A DNA stretch of 48,955 nucleotides from Cytophagales bacterium (GTDB lineage Bacteria; Bacteroidota; Bacteroidia; Cytophagales; Cyclobacteriaceae): positions 1 to 48,955 of the forward strand of contig JADBYQ010000082.1 in NCBI GenBank assembly GCA_020402945.1, written 5' to 3'. Shown here piece after piece: positions 32,621-41,700 of this stretch. The notes under the pieces were generated by a model that was given only the letters and a program-made list of their open reading frames with translations, made no database searches and had not been told where the DNA came from. Every line of letters begins with the position of its first letter. Positions within the stretch are counted from its first letter, which is position 1. The translations under genes were made by a program, and so were the position numbers.

Positions 32621-34711
32621 ATGTCTTTCTTCGATACTTCACTAGAATTTCTCAAGGGTGTGGGCCCGCAGCGCGCTGCCTTACTTCAAAAGGAATTGAA
32701 GTTGTTTACGTTTGGAGATCTGATCCAACATTATCCCTTTCGCTACGAAGACCGAACCCGTTTTTATCGTATTAGCGAAGTGAATGAGCTAATGCCTTTC
32801 GTGCAGATGAAGGGAAAGATTTCCGATGTAGAACTCATTGGGGACAAATTTAAAAGAAGGCTTGTGGCGTATCTCTCTGATGATACAGGAGAATTAGAAC
32901 TTGTTTGGTTTCAGGGTATCAATTGGGCGATGCAAAAACTAAAACCGAACGTTGACTACGTGGTTTTTGGCAAACCATCACGATATGGAAATAAATTATC
33001 GATCGCACACCCGGAGATTGAATTACTCACAGAAAAAAGTGAGAAAGGAGGATACCTTCAACCGGTGTATCCGCTCAGTGAAAAACTGCGAAATCGGTAC
33101 ATCGACAACAAGTTTATCATAAAGCTGCAACAAGATGTAATCAAAGACGCCATTAGCCACATTCGCGAAACGCTGCCTGCCGCTATACTTCAACAACAGT
33201 CTTTTATTGGTAAGAAAGAAGCACTTATCAATATCCATTTCCCGAAAAGCTTAGAATGGCTCGAGCAGGCGCAACGAAGACTTAAGTTCGAAGAACTATT
33301 TTATATTCAGCTTCGGTTAGTCAAAATGAAGTTGGTACGTGAGGAAAAATTTAAAGGAATGGTTTTTGGCGATACGTCCATCCTTACTCGTTTTTATAAA
33401 GAGCATTTACCCTTTGATTTAACCGAAGCACAGAAAAGAGTAGTGCGAGAGATCTACTCTGATATGAAATCCGGAAAGCAGATGAATCGATTGCTTCAAG
33501 GTGATGTGGGCAGTGGGAAGACGATTGTAGGCTTTATTTCAATTCTACTAGCCATTGGTGGCGATGCCCAGGCTGCACTAATGGCGCCTACTGAAATTCT
33601 CGCGCAACAACACTACGCAAACTTGAAGAAGTATGCGGATAAAATGAATATCTCCATCGCTTTACTGACGGGCTCGGTTAAGAAAAGTGCCAGAAAACCG
33701 ATACACGAACAACTGGCAGATGGTTCTTTAAAAATATTGATTGGTACACACGCACTTCTAGAGGTGGAAGTAAAGTTTTACAAATTAGGACTGGCAATCA
33801 TTGACGAGCAACATCGTTTTGGCGTAGCCCAGCGCTCCAAGCTATGGCAGAAGAATTCAAATTTTTACCCACATGTTTTAGTCATGACGGCAACTCCAAT
33901 TCCGCGGACGTTGGCCATGACATTGTACGGAGACCTAGAAATATCAGTTATTGATGAGTTGCCAAAGGGCCGGAAGCCCATCAAAACGACTCATCAATTT
34001 GATTCACATCGACTGCAAGTAAATGGTTTTATCAAAACTCAAATCGAGGCGGGGCGACAAGTCTATGTGGTATATCCACTTATTGAAGAGTCTGAAAAAT
34101 TAGATTTAAAACACTTGATGGATGGCTACGAAAGTATTTCAAGGGCCCTCCCAGAAATGCCCATTAGTATTCTGCACGGCCAGATGAAGCCCGAGGCAAA
34201 AGATTTTGAAATGGCGCGATTTGCAAAGGGCGAAACAAAGATAATGGTAGCCACGACCGTGATCGAAGTGGGTGTTGATATACCCAATGCCAGTGTCATG
34301 ATTGTTGAAAGCGCTCAACGTTTTGGACTGTCTCAGCTCCACCAACTGCGAGGCCGAGTGGGTCGAGGTGCTGAACAATCATTTTGCATTTTGATGACCG
34401 ATCATAAACTAAGCAGTGAATCGAAAACACGCATTGAAACTATGGTGCGCACCAATAATGGATTTGAAATAGCGGAAACTGATTTGAAGCTAAGAGGACC
34501 GGGCGATTTGATGGGCACGCAACAGAGCGGAGCGCTGGATTTGTTAATTGCTGACTTGGGTAAAGATGGGGAACTCTTAAAAACTGCGCGTGTGGCCGCA
34601 CAAACTATTCTAGCTAACGATCCACTTCTTCAACAGGAAGAAAACCGGATGATTCTGCACCAAATCGAATCGACCAATAAGTCGGCCGTAAATTGGAGTA
34701 AGGTAAGTTAA
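32621..34711 (+). CDS. recG: ATP-dependent DNA helicase RecG
   Basis: RecG remodels stalled replication forks and Holliday junctions. The 696-residue protein has the N-terminal wedge OB domain (LKGVGPQRAALLQKE, Y-P-F-R-Y-E-D-R-T), Walker A QGDVGSGKT, the DEQH box of motif II, V-M-T-A-T-P-I-P-R-T (motif III), and the motif VI and TRG region (QLRGRVGRG, LRGPGDLMGTQQSG). Normal length for the family. It starts 23 bp after the ParE-like gene with no evident separate promoter. Confidence 0.97.
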   Translation: MSFFDTSLEFLKGVGPQRAALLQKELKLFTFGDLIQHYPFRYEDRTRFYRISEVNELMPFVQMKGKISDVELIGDKFKRRLVAYLSDDTGELELVWFQGINWAMQKLKPNVDYVVFGKPSRYGNKLSIAHPEIELLTEKSEKGGYLQPVYPLSEKLRNRYIDNKFIIKLQQDVIKDAISHIRETLPAAILQQQSFIGKKEALINIHFPKSLEWLEQAQRRLKFEELFYIQLRLVKMKLVREEKFKGMVFGDTSILTRFYKEHLPFDLTEAQKRVVREIYSDMKSGKQMNRLLQGDVGSGKTIVGFISILLAIGGDAQAALMAPTEILAQQHYANLKKYADKMNISIALLTGSVKKSARKPIHEQLADGSLKILIGTHALLEVEVKFYKLGLAIIDEQHRFGVAQRSKLWQKNSNFYPHVLVMTATPIPRTLAMTLYGDLEISVIDELPKGRKPIKTTHQFDSHRLQVNGFIKTQIEAGRQVYVVYPLIEESEKLDLKHLMDGYESISRALPEMPISILHGQMKPEAKDFEMARFAKGETKIMVATTVIEVGVDIPNASVMIVESAQRFGLSQLHQLRGRVGRGAEQSFCILMTDHKLSSESKTRIETMVRTNNGFEIAETDLKLRGPGDLMGTQQSGALDLLIADLGKDGELLKTARVAAQTILANDPLLQQEENRMILHQIESTNKSAVNWSKVS

Positions 34712-34720
34712 CAATTCTTG

Positions 34721-34728
34721 TATTTTTG
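34721..34728 (+). promoter_or_regulatory. −7 element before the propeller-sensor gene
   Basis: TATTTTTG matches TAnnTTTG exactly and lies 19 bases before the ATG at 34748, immediately after recG. TTGG at 34693–34696 is a distant −33 candidate. Confidence 0.4.
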
Positions 34729-34747
34729 GAAAATACTTAGATTCTAA

Positions 34748-37318
34748 ATGATGAGAAGTCTGCTGTTCCTTTCGACTTTAATCCTTTGTTATTCCTCATA
34801 TGCGCAATTAGGAAACTCTTTCTTGACCCATTTTTCGCCCAAAGATGAACGGATTGACTACCACAGCAATGGCATGGTGCAAGACGCGCGCGGGTTTATC
34901 TATTTTACTAATAAAATGGGGGTACTGGAATTTGACGGCAAAAATTGGCAGTTGATCTCAACACCAGGAGCCGTGTTTACTTTGTCTCTCCTTCAGGAAG
35001 AAGTCTATGTGGGCGGTGTTTTCGGATTTGGCAAGTTGGTACAAAAAGGCAGCGAACGCGTTTTTCAATCTATTTTTTCTCAACCTGTTTTTTCCAGTGC
35101 TGTTTCAAAAGACCATGTTTATGCCTGCAGCGAAAAATCATTGTTCGCAGTATCGGATGGAAAAATTGATTTTGAAATCAAGGCAGAGCCTTCAAGTTTA
35201 TTTGCCGGGCTAATCGAAGCGTTCGAAACAATCTTTGTAAAAGTAGAGGATCAAACGCTACTTCAACTTAAGAATAATTTATTAGTAAAGGCAGAAGTAG
35301 CTCTTCCATCCACTTCGGAACTCATTTTTTGTTCGACCTACAGCATAACCGGAAACCTAATCATCGGCACAGAATTGGGAGAAGTTTATTTAATGAGTAC
35401 AAAGTCTCCTGCAGCACCTCTAAAATTTAATGATGCTGGATTTGTGAAACAAAATGTGTTAGTGGCCGGAGTATGGATCAACGAAAATCAAGTCGCTCTA
35501 GGTACGTTGTTGGGTGGTGTCATTTTAGTGGACACCAACACAGGCGTCACAATAGATCATTTAGACTTCAATACTGGTCTGCCCGACAATGAAGTTTTTG
35601 CCTTAATGCCCGATCACGGTGGTGGTGTGTGGGTCGCGCACGAATATGGCTTTACCAGAATAGCTCCAACTTTGCCGTTCAAATCATATAACCATTTCCC
35701 CGGCCTTAATGGAAATCTGTTATGTGTTCAGTCCGTAAATGGCCAGACTTATGTAGGTACAACAACTGGGCTTTATCTACTTGCAAAAGAAATATCGGTA
35801 GTGACAAAATCGATAGAAGTTATACAGAATAGTCAACCTCGGAGAAAAAGCCTCTTTGGCTTTCTACGAAAAAAAGACGCAACCAAAGCGAATTCTTCAA
35901 AACCTACCTACGAATCTAAAATCATAAAACAACTTGGGTACTCCTATAAAAAAGTAGCTGGTATTGAAGGGAAGATTATACAACTAATCGAGATCAAAGA
36001 AAAATTAGTTGCCTCGGGTCTAGCCGGGGTATTTGAGGTAGAGGAAGGAAAAGCAAAATCAATTTCTAGCGGACCCGTAAAAACCATTTTCTTTTCAACA
36101 GCTCTCCAACAACTCTTAATTGGCACGTCACAGAATCAGGTAAAGACGCTTGCCCGCAGCGCTTCCGGGTGGATCGAAACAAATTTATTAGACACCTTAG
36201 CCGATCAAATCAATTACGCGTTTGAAGATAACCTCGACAACGTCTGGCTCTGTGGAAGAACGGCTGTGTACCGGTTGGAAACTATTGACGGAAAAATAAC
36301 ATACGCTTCTGTTTTTCCCATTGCTAATCCATCGCTTGACGAAATGGTGGGAGTTGCGTATGGAAATGAAGTTTATCTGGCGGCATCAGAAGAGTTTAAA
36401 ATTTTTGACCGCAAAAATTCTTTTGTTCGTTATGATTCTTTACCTGGCCCGCATCGGTATTTCGCATCAGCGGGTTATTTTTGGTTTAATGATGGCTTTA
36501 AATGGCGAACAGTAGATAAGCGTTTAAAATCATTGAATCTAGAGTGGCTGGGTCTTTTTCCAAATTTGCGTTTTCTAGCTCCCGCTGAGAATAGCCAAAG
36601 TCTTTGGGTGATTACCGCCAACAACGAACTTTATAAATTTAGCAACAGTGTGAACTCAAACGATGATGTTCATTATCCTCTGGTACTAAGGCAAGTTAAA
36701 GGTCAAGAAATAAACATAACCAAAGGCAAAAGGGTAACTCTTGAACAACCCGAAAACGAACTGTCTTTTGAATTCATACAACCTGATTACCTAAGCAGTT
36801 ATGCGATGCAATATCGATATCAGGTAAAGGGGTTATCCAATAAATGGACAAGTTGGTCAAACACAAATCACCTCGCGAGTTTTCCATTCCTTCCCCCAGG
36901 TAATTATCAAATAGCAATTCAGTCCAGAGACTTATTAGGAAATGAATCAAAAATTGAAACGATTTCATTCCAGGTGTTACCTCCTTATTGGAAAAGGTGG
37001 TGGTTTTACGCTTTAGAGTTTATCTTCTTTGGAATACTCGTATTCCTTTCCGTTAAACTCACTGCAGCCAATTCGAAGTACAGATACCTGAGTGAAATTT
37101 TATCTTTACTTACGGTGATCATCTTTGTACAATTCATAAGCACCATCATTAATTCAATTATCGTTGTAAAGAGTAGTCCAGTTGTCCAATTCTTTATTCA
37201 GGTTGTAATCGCTTTATTGGTATTTCCAATTGAGTTGTATTTTCGAAAATTTATGCAAGCTGCCGCGCTGGGAAAATACCAAATCAAGCTATGGCGTAAC
37301 AAATCAGTAAACAATTAA
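34748..37318 (+). CDS. Two-component-type propeller/Y_Y_Y sensor without an output domain
   Basis: The 856-residue protein has a signal peptide (LLFLSTLILCYSSYAQ), a large β-propeller region of two-component regulator type (for example GMVQDARGFIYFTNKMGVLEF and DNEVFALMPDHGGGVWVAHE), and a Y_Y_Y domain at about 680–755 (QYRYQVKGLSNKWTSW, LPPGNYQIAIQSRD). After that come four hydrophobic segments. Usual family members continue into a histidine kinase or DNA-binding domain. Here none follows, only a membrane tail ending about 85 residues after the first transmembrane helix. It is the first gene before a dienelactone hydrolase gene. Confidence 0.8.
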   Translation: MMRSLLFLSTLILCYSSYAQLGNSFLTHFSPKDERIDYHSNGMVQDARGFIYFTNKMGVLEFDGKNWQLISTPGAVFTLSLLQEEVYVGGVFGFGKLVQKGSERVFQSIFSQPVFSSAVSKDHVYACSEKSLFAVSDGKIDFEIKAEPSSLFAGLIEAFETIFVKVEDQTLLQLKNNLLVKAEVALPSTSELIFCSTYSITGNLIIGTELGEVYLMSTKSPAAPLKFNDAGFVKQNVLVAGVWINENQVALGTLLGGVILVDTNTGVTIDHLDFNTGLPDNEVFALMPDHGGGVWVAHEYGFTRIAPTLPFKSYNHFPGLNGNLLCVQSVNGQTYVGTTTGLYLLAKEISVVTKSIEVIQNSQPRRKSLFGFLRKKDATKANSSKPTYESKIIKQLGYSYKKVAGIEGKIIQLIEIKEKLVASGLAGVFEVEEGKAKSISSGPVKTIFFSTALQQLLIGTSQNQVKTLARSASGWIETNLLDTLADQINYAFEDNLDNVWLCGRTAVYRLETIDGKITYASVFPIANPSLDEMVGVAYGNEVYLAASEEFKIFDRKNSFVRYDSLPGPHRYFASAGYFWFNDGFKWRTVDKRLKSLNLEWLGLFPNLRFLAPAENSQSLWVITANNELYKFSNSVNSNDDVHYPLVLRQVKGQEINITKGKRVTLEQPENELSFEFIQPDYLSSYAMQYRYQVKGLSNKWTSWSNTNHLASFPFLPPGNYQIAIQSRDLLGNESKIETISFQVLPPYWKRWWFYALEFIFFGILVFLSVKLTAANSKYRYLSEILSLLTVIIFVQFISTIINSIIVVKSSPVVQFFIQVVIALLVFPIELYFRKFMQAAALGKYQIKLWRNKSVNN

Positions 37319-37321
37319 AGT

Positions 37322-38173
37322 ATGGATCAGCGAATTATTAATCTATTTGACGAGTACACGCACAAGCCTTTAAGCCGTCAGGCATTTCTTAAAAAACTTG
37401 TACAGCTTACCGGAAGTACGGCCGCAGCGTTGTCAGTTCTTCCTTTATTGGAAGTAAACTATGCCCACGCGCAAACTATCGAAGACGGTCAATTATTTAC
37501 GGAGCTCGTAACCTATTCAGGTGTGGAAGGAGAGATGAATGCATATGTCGCACGACCAAAGAAAAAAAAGAAGTACCCCGTTGTCATGGTCATCCATGAG
37601 AACAGAGGGCTCAATCCGCATATTGAAGATGTGACCAGACGACTGGCATTCGAAGGTTTTTTGGCCATTGCCCCTGATGCGTTGTCTGCTCAAGGAGGCA
37701 CTCCCGCAGATGCCGACAAAGCCAGAGAACTATTTGGCAAATTGGACGCAGCAAAAAACTTGAACAATTTCATCAAGGGATTCGAATACACTAAAACAAG
37801 GAAGGATGCCTCCACAAAATGGGGCTGCATCGGCTTCTGTTGGGGAGGAGCGTTAGCCAATCAATTGGCTGTTAATATGCCTGATTTGAAGGTAGCTGTT
37901 CCATTTTACGGGCGTCAACCGGAAGCAGCTGACGTGCCCAAAATAAAAGCATTTGTTCAAGCGCACTATGGTGGATTGGATGAACGAATTAATGCCGGGA
38001 TTCCAGCCTATGAAACGGCACTGAAAGCAGCGGGAACTCGTTATGAAATTTTTGTTTATGAAGGCGCTCAACATGCATTCAATAACGATACTGCACCTAC
38101 GAGGTATAATGAAGTCGCAGCTAAGCTCGCCTGGTCGCGCGCCATTGCATTATTTAAGAAAGAACTTGTGTAA
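37322..38173 (+). CDS. Dienelactone hydrolase family protein, exported
   Basis: This 283-residue α/β-hydrolase has the DLH-type triad Cys173 (GCIGFCWGG), Asp220 (HYGGLDERI) and His251 (GAQHAFNN), plus Glu93 in the conserved H-E-N-R-G-L-N-P-H-I-E-D-V-x-R-R-L. A Tat-like N-terminus (SRQAFLKKLVQLTGSTAAAL) suggests export, but the twin arginine is absent. Substrate is unknown; the original enzyme opens dienelactone rings in chloroaromatic degradation. It starts three bases after the sensor gene and is likely in the same operon. Confidence 0.88.
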   Translation: MDQRIINLFDEYTHKPLSRQAFLKKLVQLTGSTAAALSVLPLLEVNYAHAQTIEDGQLFTELVTYSGVEGEMNAYVARPKKKKKYPVVMVIHENRGLNPHIEDVTRRLAFEGFLAIAPDALSAQGGTPADADKARELFGKLDAAKNLNNFIKGFEYTKTRKDASTKWGCIGFCWGGALANQLAVNMPDLKVAVPFYGRQPEAADVPKIKAFVQAHYGGLDERINAGIPAYETALKAAGTRYEIFVYEGAQHAFNNDTAPTRYNEVAAKLAWSRAIALFKKELV

Positions 38174-38181
38174 TTTATTAT

Positions 38182-38328
38182 ATGAAGAAATCCATTTTTA
38201 AAACGTTGGCACTGATCAACAAAGCCATCTTGCCGCGATACAGTAAAAAAGATATCACTAAATTAAGCAAGATCGAAAAAGCAATTGTAGCCTACCGATA
38301 TTGGGTGACATTGAATTCGCTGGCCTAA
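38182..38328 (+). CDS. Conserved-looking 48-residue basic protein
   Basis: This short ORF encodes MKKSIFKTLALINKAILPRY, then S-K-K-D-I-T-K-L-S-K-I-E-K-A-I-V-A-Y-R-Y-W-V-T-L-N-S-L-A. It starts 8 bp after the hydrolase stop. The pattern L-x-K-x-x-K-x-x-x-A-I-x-A-Y-R-Y-W-V-T reminds me of small conserved Bacteroidota proteins of unknown function, from memory. It looks like a real gene because composition and spacing fit and there are no stop codons. Its end precedes the tricorn-like protease start by 80 bp. Confidence 0.6.
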   Translation: MKKSIFKTLALINKAILPRYSKKDITKLSKIEKAIVAYRYWVTLNSLA

Positions 38329-38379
38329 ACCGGACTCGTCTTTTCCGTGAGCGGTATCTGATTACTCGACACCACCCTT

Positions 38380-38387
38380 TACATTCG
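38380..38387 (+). promoter_or_regulatory. Candidate −7 element of the tricorn-like protease gene
   Basis: TACATTCG resembles TAnnTTTG with one change and lies 21 bases before the ATG at 38409. A matching −33 element was not found. Confidence 0.35.
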
Positions 38388-38408
38388 TATTCTAAAATTC
38401 CTTTTTGT

Positions 38409-41400
38409 ATGAAGAAGCTTATTGCCGTTTTTGTAGTGGGGTTGTGTTTTCTAACTACTGCTTTCCCCCAAGGCACCCAACTGCTGAGACAGCCAACGCT
38501 AAGCAGCACTCAAATAGTTTTTGTTTACGCCAATGATTTATGGATCGTTTCCAAAGATGGTGGTGAAGCGCGAAGACTCACCAGTAACGAGGGTCAGGAG
38601 AGCAACCCTCACTTTTCACCCGATGGAAAACAAATTGCATTTACCGGACAGTATGATGGGAATACAGATGTGTATTTGATTCCGACCGAGGGCGGACAGC
38701 CGCAAAGGTTAACCTGGCACCCTGGTGCAGACAATGTAACGGGATGGACCCCTGATGGTGAGGCCATCTTGTTTGCTTCTGCCAGAGCTGGCGTACCAAC
38801 GTTAGAATCCAAAATTTACAAGATCAATTCAAAAGGTGGAATGGAAGAAGCGTTGGATGTTCCTCGGGCCGTAGCCGGAGAAATTTCTGAGGATGGAAAA
38901 TATTTGGCCTACCAACAAATTGGTTTTTGGGATCCTGAATGGAGAAATTATCGCGGTGGCCAAGCTAAGCCAATATGGATTATCGACTTGAAAAACTTCT
39001 CTCTAAAATCAACGCCACAGACAGACAATGAACGACACACTGATCCGGTATGGATGGATGGTGTTGTCTTCTTTCTTTCCGAGCGAGACTATGCAAACAA
39101 TATTTGGTCTTTTAATCCAAGCACCAATGAGTTAAAACAACAAACCTTTCACACTGACTTCGATGTGAAAAGCCTGGATGCTGCGGGTGGGCAAATCGTT
39201 TACGAGCAAGGCGGCTATTTGAGCCTTCTCACACCCGCTAACTCTGCAACCAAAAAAATTGTAATTAATGTGCGTGGAGATTTTCATTGGGCACGAGAGC
39301 GTTGGGAAGAAGTGAAACCGGCCACTCTGACAAACGCTTCGCTCTCTCCCACAGGTCAACGAGCTCTTTTTGAGTATCGCGGAGAAATCTTTACCGCCCC
39401 AAAAGAAAAAGGTGATTGGCGAAACATCAGTCGCAACTCGGCTGCAGCAGATCGTTCTCCCGTTTGGGCTCCGAACGGAAAAAAAATTGCCTGGTTTAGT
39501 GATGCCTCTGGTGAATACCAATTGATGATTGGAGATCAGGAAGGTCTTGAGAAGCCAAAAGCAATTGCACTTCAAAATCCTACTTTCTTTTTTAAACCAA
39601 CGTGGTCGCCAGACAGCAAATACATTTCATTTACAGATACAGATTACAATTTGTGGTATGTAGATGTAGCTACTGGGCAATCTAAAAAAGCAGATACAGA
39701 ACGTTTCGCGCATCCCAATCGGTCACTCAATCCTGTTTGGTCTCCCGATAGCAAATGGATTTCGTATAGTCGATTACTCGACAATCATTTTAAAGCAATT
39801 AAAGTACACAATGTCGAGACGGGGCAAACGCTGCAGTTAACAGATGGTATGGCAGATGCTATCTCACCGGTGTGGGACGTCAATGGCAAGTATCTGTATT
39901 TTTTAGGAAGTACAAATTACGGGCTCAACAGTGGTTGGCTAGATATGAGTTCGTATGAGCGACCTGTTACCCGAGCGCTGTATGTCATCGTACTAAGTAA
40001 GAGTGATGCATCACCCATTGCTCCGCGCAGCGATGAAGAGAAAGACAAACCTAAAGAGGAGAACCTGCCTTCCGGCAAGGCAGGAAAGGACACTGCTACA
40101 CCGATCGTAAAAATTGATATGGATGGAATTAGCAACCGCATTCTGGCGATCGACATTCCATTGCGAAATTATACGGCTCTGCATGGTGGCCCCGATGGTT
40201 ATGTTTTTTACACGGAGAGCATAGTCAATCAACAAGGACTCACCCTTAGTCGGTATAATTTTAAAGAAAGAAAAGGAGAAGTATTTCTTTCACCTGTGAA
40301 TGATGTCGCTTTTTCAGAGGATAGAAAATCAATTCTTTATCGCAGCAATGGAACGTGGGGTATTTTAGGAGCATCTGATTCCAACAAAAAAATAGGAGAT
40401 GGAAAACTAGAATCTGTAAATTCCATCAAAGTAAAGATTAACCCGATGGAAGAATGGAAGCAAATCTTTAAAGAAGGCTGGCGTTACCAGCGAGATTTTT
40501 TATATGTGAGCAATGTACATGGCGCGCCATGGAATGATATTTACAAATGGTATAGCCCTTGGATTGAACATGTTCGTCATCGTACGGATCTAAACTATGT
40601 GATTGATATTTTAGGTGGAGAAGTGGCCGTTGGCCATTCCTATACCAGTGGTGGAGATTTTCCCAATATTGAAAATGTGCCTGTTGGTTTACTAGGTGCC
40701 GACTTCGAAAAGGATAATGGTTTGTACCGATTTAAAAAAGTGTACCTGGGAGAGAGCTGGAATCCGGATGTGAAGGCTCCCCTTCGCGAACCGGGCATCA
40801 GTATTTCTGCCGGTGATTATTTATTGGAAGTGAATGGTCAAGCTGTTACAACATCCACAAATTTGTATAAACACTTTGAAGCAACTGCCAACCGCCAAAC
40901 CGTTTTAAAAGTAAGTAGCAAATCAACGGGAGAGGCGCCTCGAACAGTGACGGTGATCCCCGTAGAAAATGAAAATCAGTTGAGAAGTTTTGACTGGATA
41001 GAAGGCAACAGAAGAAAAGTAGACGAACTATCAAATGGCAAACTTGCATACGTGTATATTCCCAATACCGGCAATCCCGGTTACACTTATTTCAATAGAT
41101 ACTATTTTTCGCAGCAAGACAAAAAGGGTGCGATCATTGACGAGCGAAACAATGGAGGCGGTTCTGCCGCTGATTATATGGTGGATATTATGGCTCGTCA
41201 ACTGCACGGATATTTCAATAGCAAGGCGAGTGATCATCGCCCTTTCCTCACACCGAACGCAGGTATTTTTGGACCGAAGGTAATGCTGATTAATGAACGT
41301 GCCGGATCGGGTGGAGATTTGCTCCCTTATTTAATCAATAAAATGAAAATTGGACCATTGGTAGGAACAAAAACATGGGGAGGTCTGGTAGGCACTTGGG

Positions 41401-41666
41401 ATACGCCTCCTTTTGTAGATGGTGGAAGAATGGTAGCTCCGCGTGGCGGATTTTACGATGTTAACGGAGAATGGGCTGTAGAAGGTGTTGGAATATCTCC
41501 TGATATTGAAGTACAACAAACCCCGGCAGAAGTTATTAAAGGTGGTGATCCACAACTAGAGCGTGCGGTAGAAGAAGCCTTGAAATTACTGAAGACGCAA
41601 GGTGTAGAAATAAAACCAGAGCCACCGGCTCCGATCAAGTATAAGAGGCCTCTTAAAAAGAAGTAA
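38409..41666 (+). CDS. Tricorn-type S41 serine protease, secreted
   Basis: The 1085-residue protein begins with a signal peptide (LIAVFVVGLCFLTTAFPQ). It has PD40/WD40-like propeller repeats with P-x-W-S-P-D-x-K-x-I-x-Y and F-S-P-D-G-K-x-I-A-F motifs (about residues 30–640), a tricorn core region, a PDZ domain (GISISAGDYLLEVNGQAV) and a C-terminal S41 peptidase domain. The nucleophile Ser lies in N-E-R-A-G-S-G-G-D-L-L-P. I chose ATG 38409, since starting at 38301 would add 36 residues before the signal peptide. A palindromic insert encodes L-P-S-G-K-A-G at about residues 552–558. Confidence 0.9.
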   Translation: MKKLIAVFVVGLCFLTTAFPQGTQLLRQPTLSSTQIVFVYANDLWIVSKDGGEARRLTSNEGQESNPHFSPDGKQIAFTGQYDGNTDVYLIPTEGGQPQRLTWHPGADNVTGWTPDGEAILFASARAGVPTLESKIYKINSKGGMEEALDVPRAVAGEISEDGKYLAYQQIGFWDPEWRNYRGGQAKPIWIIDLKNFSLKSTPQTDNERHTDPVWMDGVVFFLSERDYANNIWSFNPSTNELKQQTFHTDFDVKSLDAAGGQIVYEQGGYLSLLTPANSATKKIVINVRGDFHWARERWEEVKPATLTNASLSPTGQRALFEYRGEIFTAPKEKGDWRNISRNSAAADRSPVWAPNGKKIAWFSDASGEYQLMIGDQEGLEKPKAIALQNPTFFFKPTWSPDSKYISFTDTDYNLWYVDVATGQSKKADTERFAHPNRSLNPVWSPDSKWISYSRLLDNHFKAIKVHNVETGQTLQLTDGMADAISPVWDVNGKYLYFLGSTNYGLNSGWLDMSSYERPVTRALYVIVLSKSDASPIAPRSDEEKDKPKEENLPSGKAGKDTATPIVKIDMDGISNRILAIDIPLRNYTALHGGPDGYVFYTESIVNQQGLTLSRYNFKERKGEVFLSPVNDVAFSEDRKSILYRSNGTWGILGASDSNKKIGDGKLESVNSIKVKINPMEEWKQIFKEGWRYQRDFLYVSNVHGAPWNDIYKWYSPWIEHVRHRTDLNYVIDILGGEVAVGHSYTSGGDFPNIENVPVGLLGADFEKDNGLYRFKKVYLGESWNPDVKAPLREPGISISAGDYLLEVNGQAVTTSTNLYKHFEATANRQTVLKVSSKSTGEAPRTVTVIPVENENQLRSFDWIEGNRRKVDELSNGKLAYVYIPNTGNPGYTYFNRYYFSQQDKKGAIIDERNNGGGSAADYMVDIMARQLHGYFNSKASDHRPFLTPNAGIFGPKVMLINERAGSGGDLLPYLINKMKIGPLVGTKTWGGLVGTWDTPPFVDGGRMVAPRGGFYDVNGEWAVEGVGISPDIEVQQTPAEVIKGGDPQLERAVEEALKLLKTQGVEIKPEPPAPIKYKRPLKKK
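40064..40084 (+). repeat. 21-bp palindromic micro-element inside the tricorn-like gene
   Basis: CCTGCCT, a seven-base centre (TCCGGCA) and AGGCAGG encode L-P-S-G-K-A-G. It has the same arms, length, orientation and frame as the htpG and Asp-box copies but differs in the centre. It sits in a Lys/Glu-rich, linker-like stretch. Confidence 0.8.
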
Positions 41667-41670
41667 TGAA

Positions 41671-41700
41671 AATGGCCCGGTTTAACCGGGTCATTTTTTT
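41671..41700 (+). terminator. Terminator after the tricorn-like gene
   Basis: AATGGCCCGG and CCGGGTCATT form a stem with a small TTTAA loop, followed by TTTTTTT. It starts four bases after the stop codon and ends at the stop of the convergent IF-2-like gene, so it may serve both. Confidence 0.8.
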
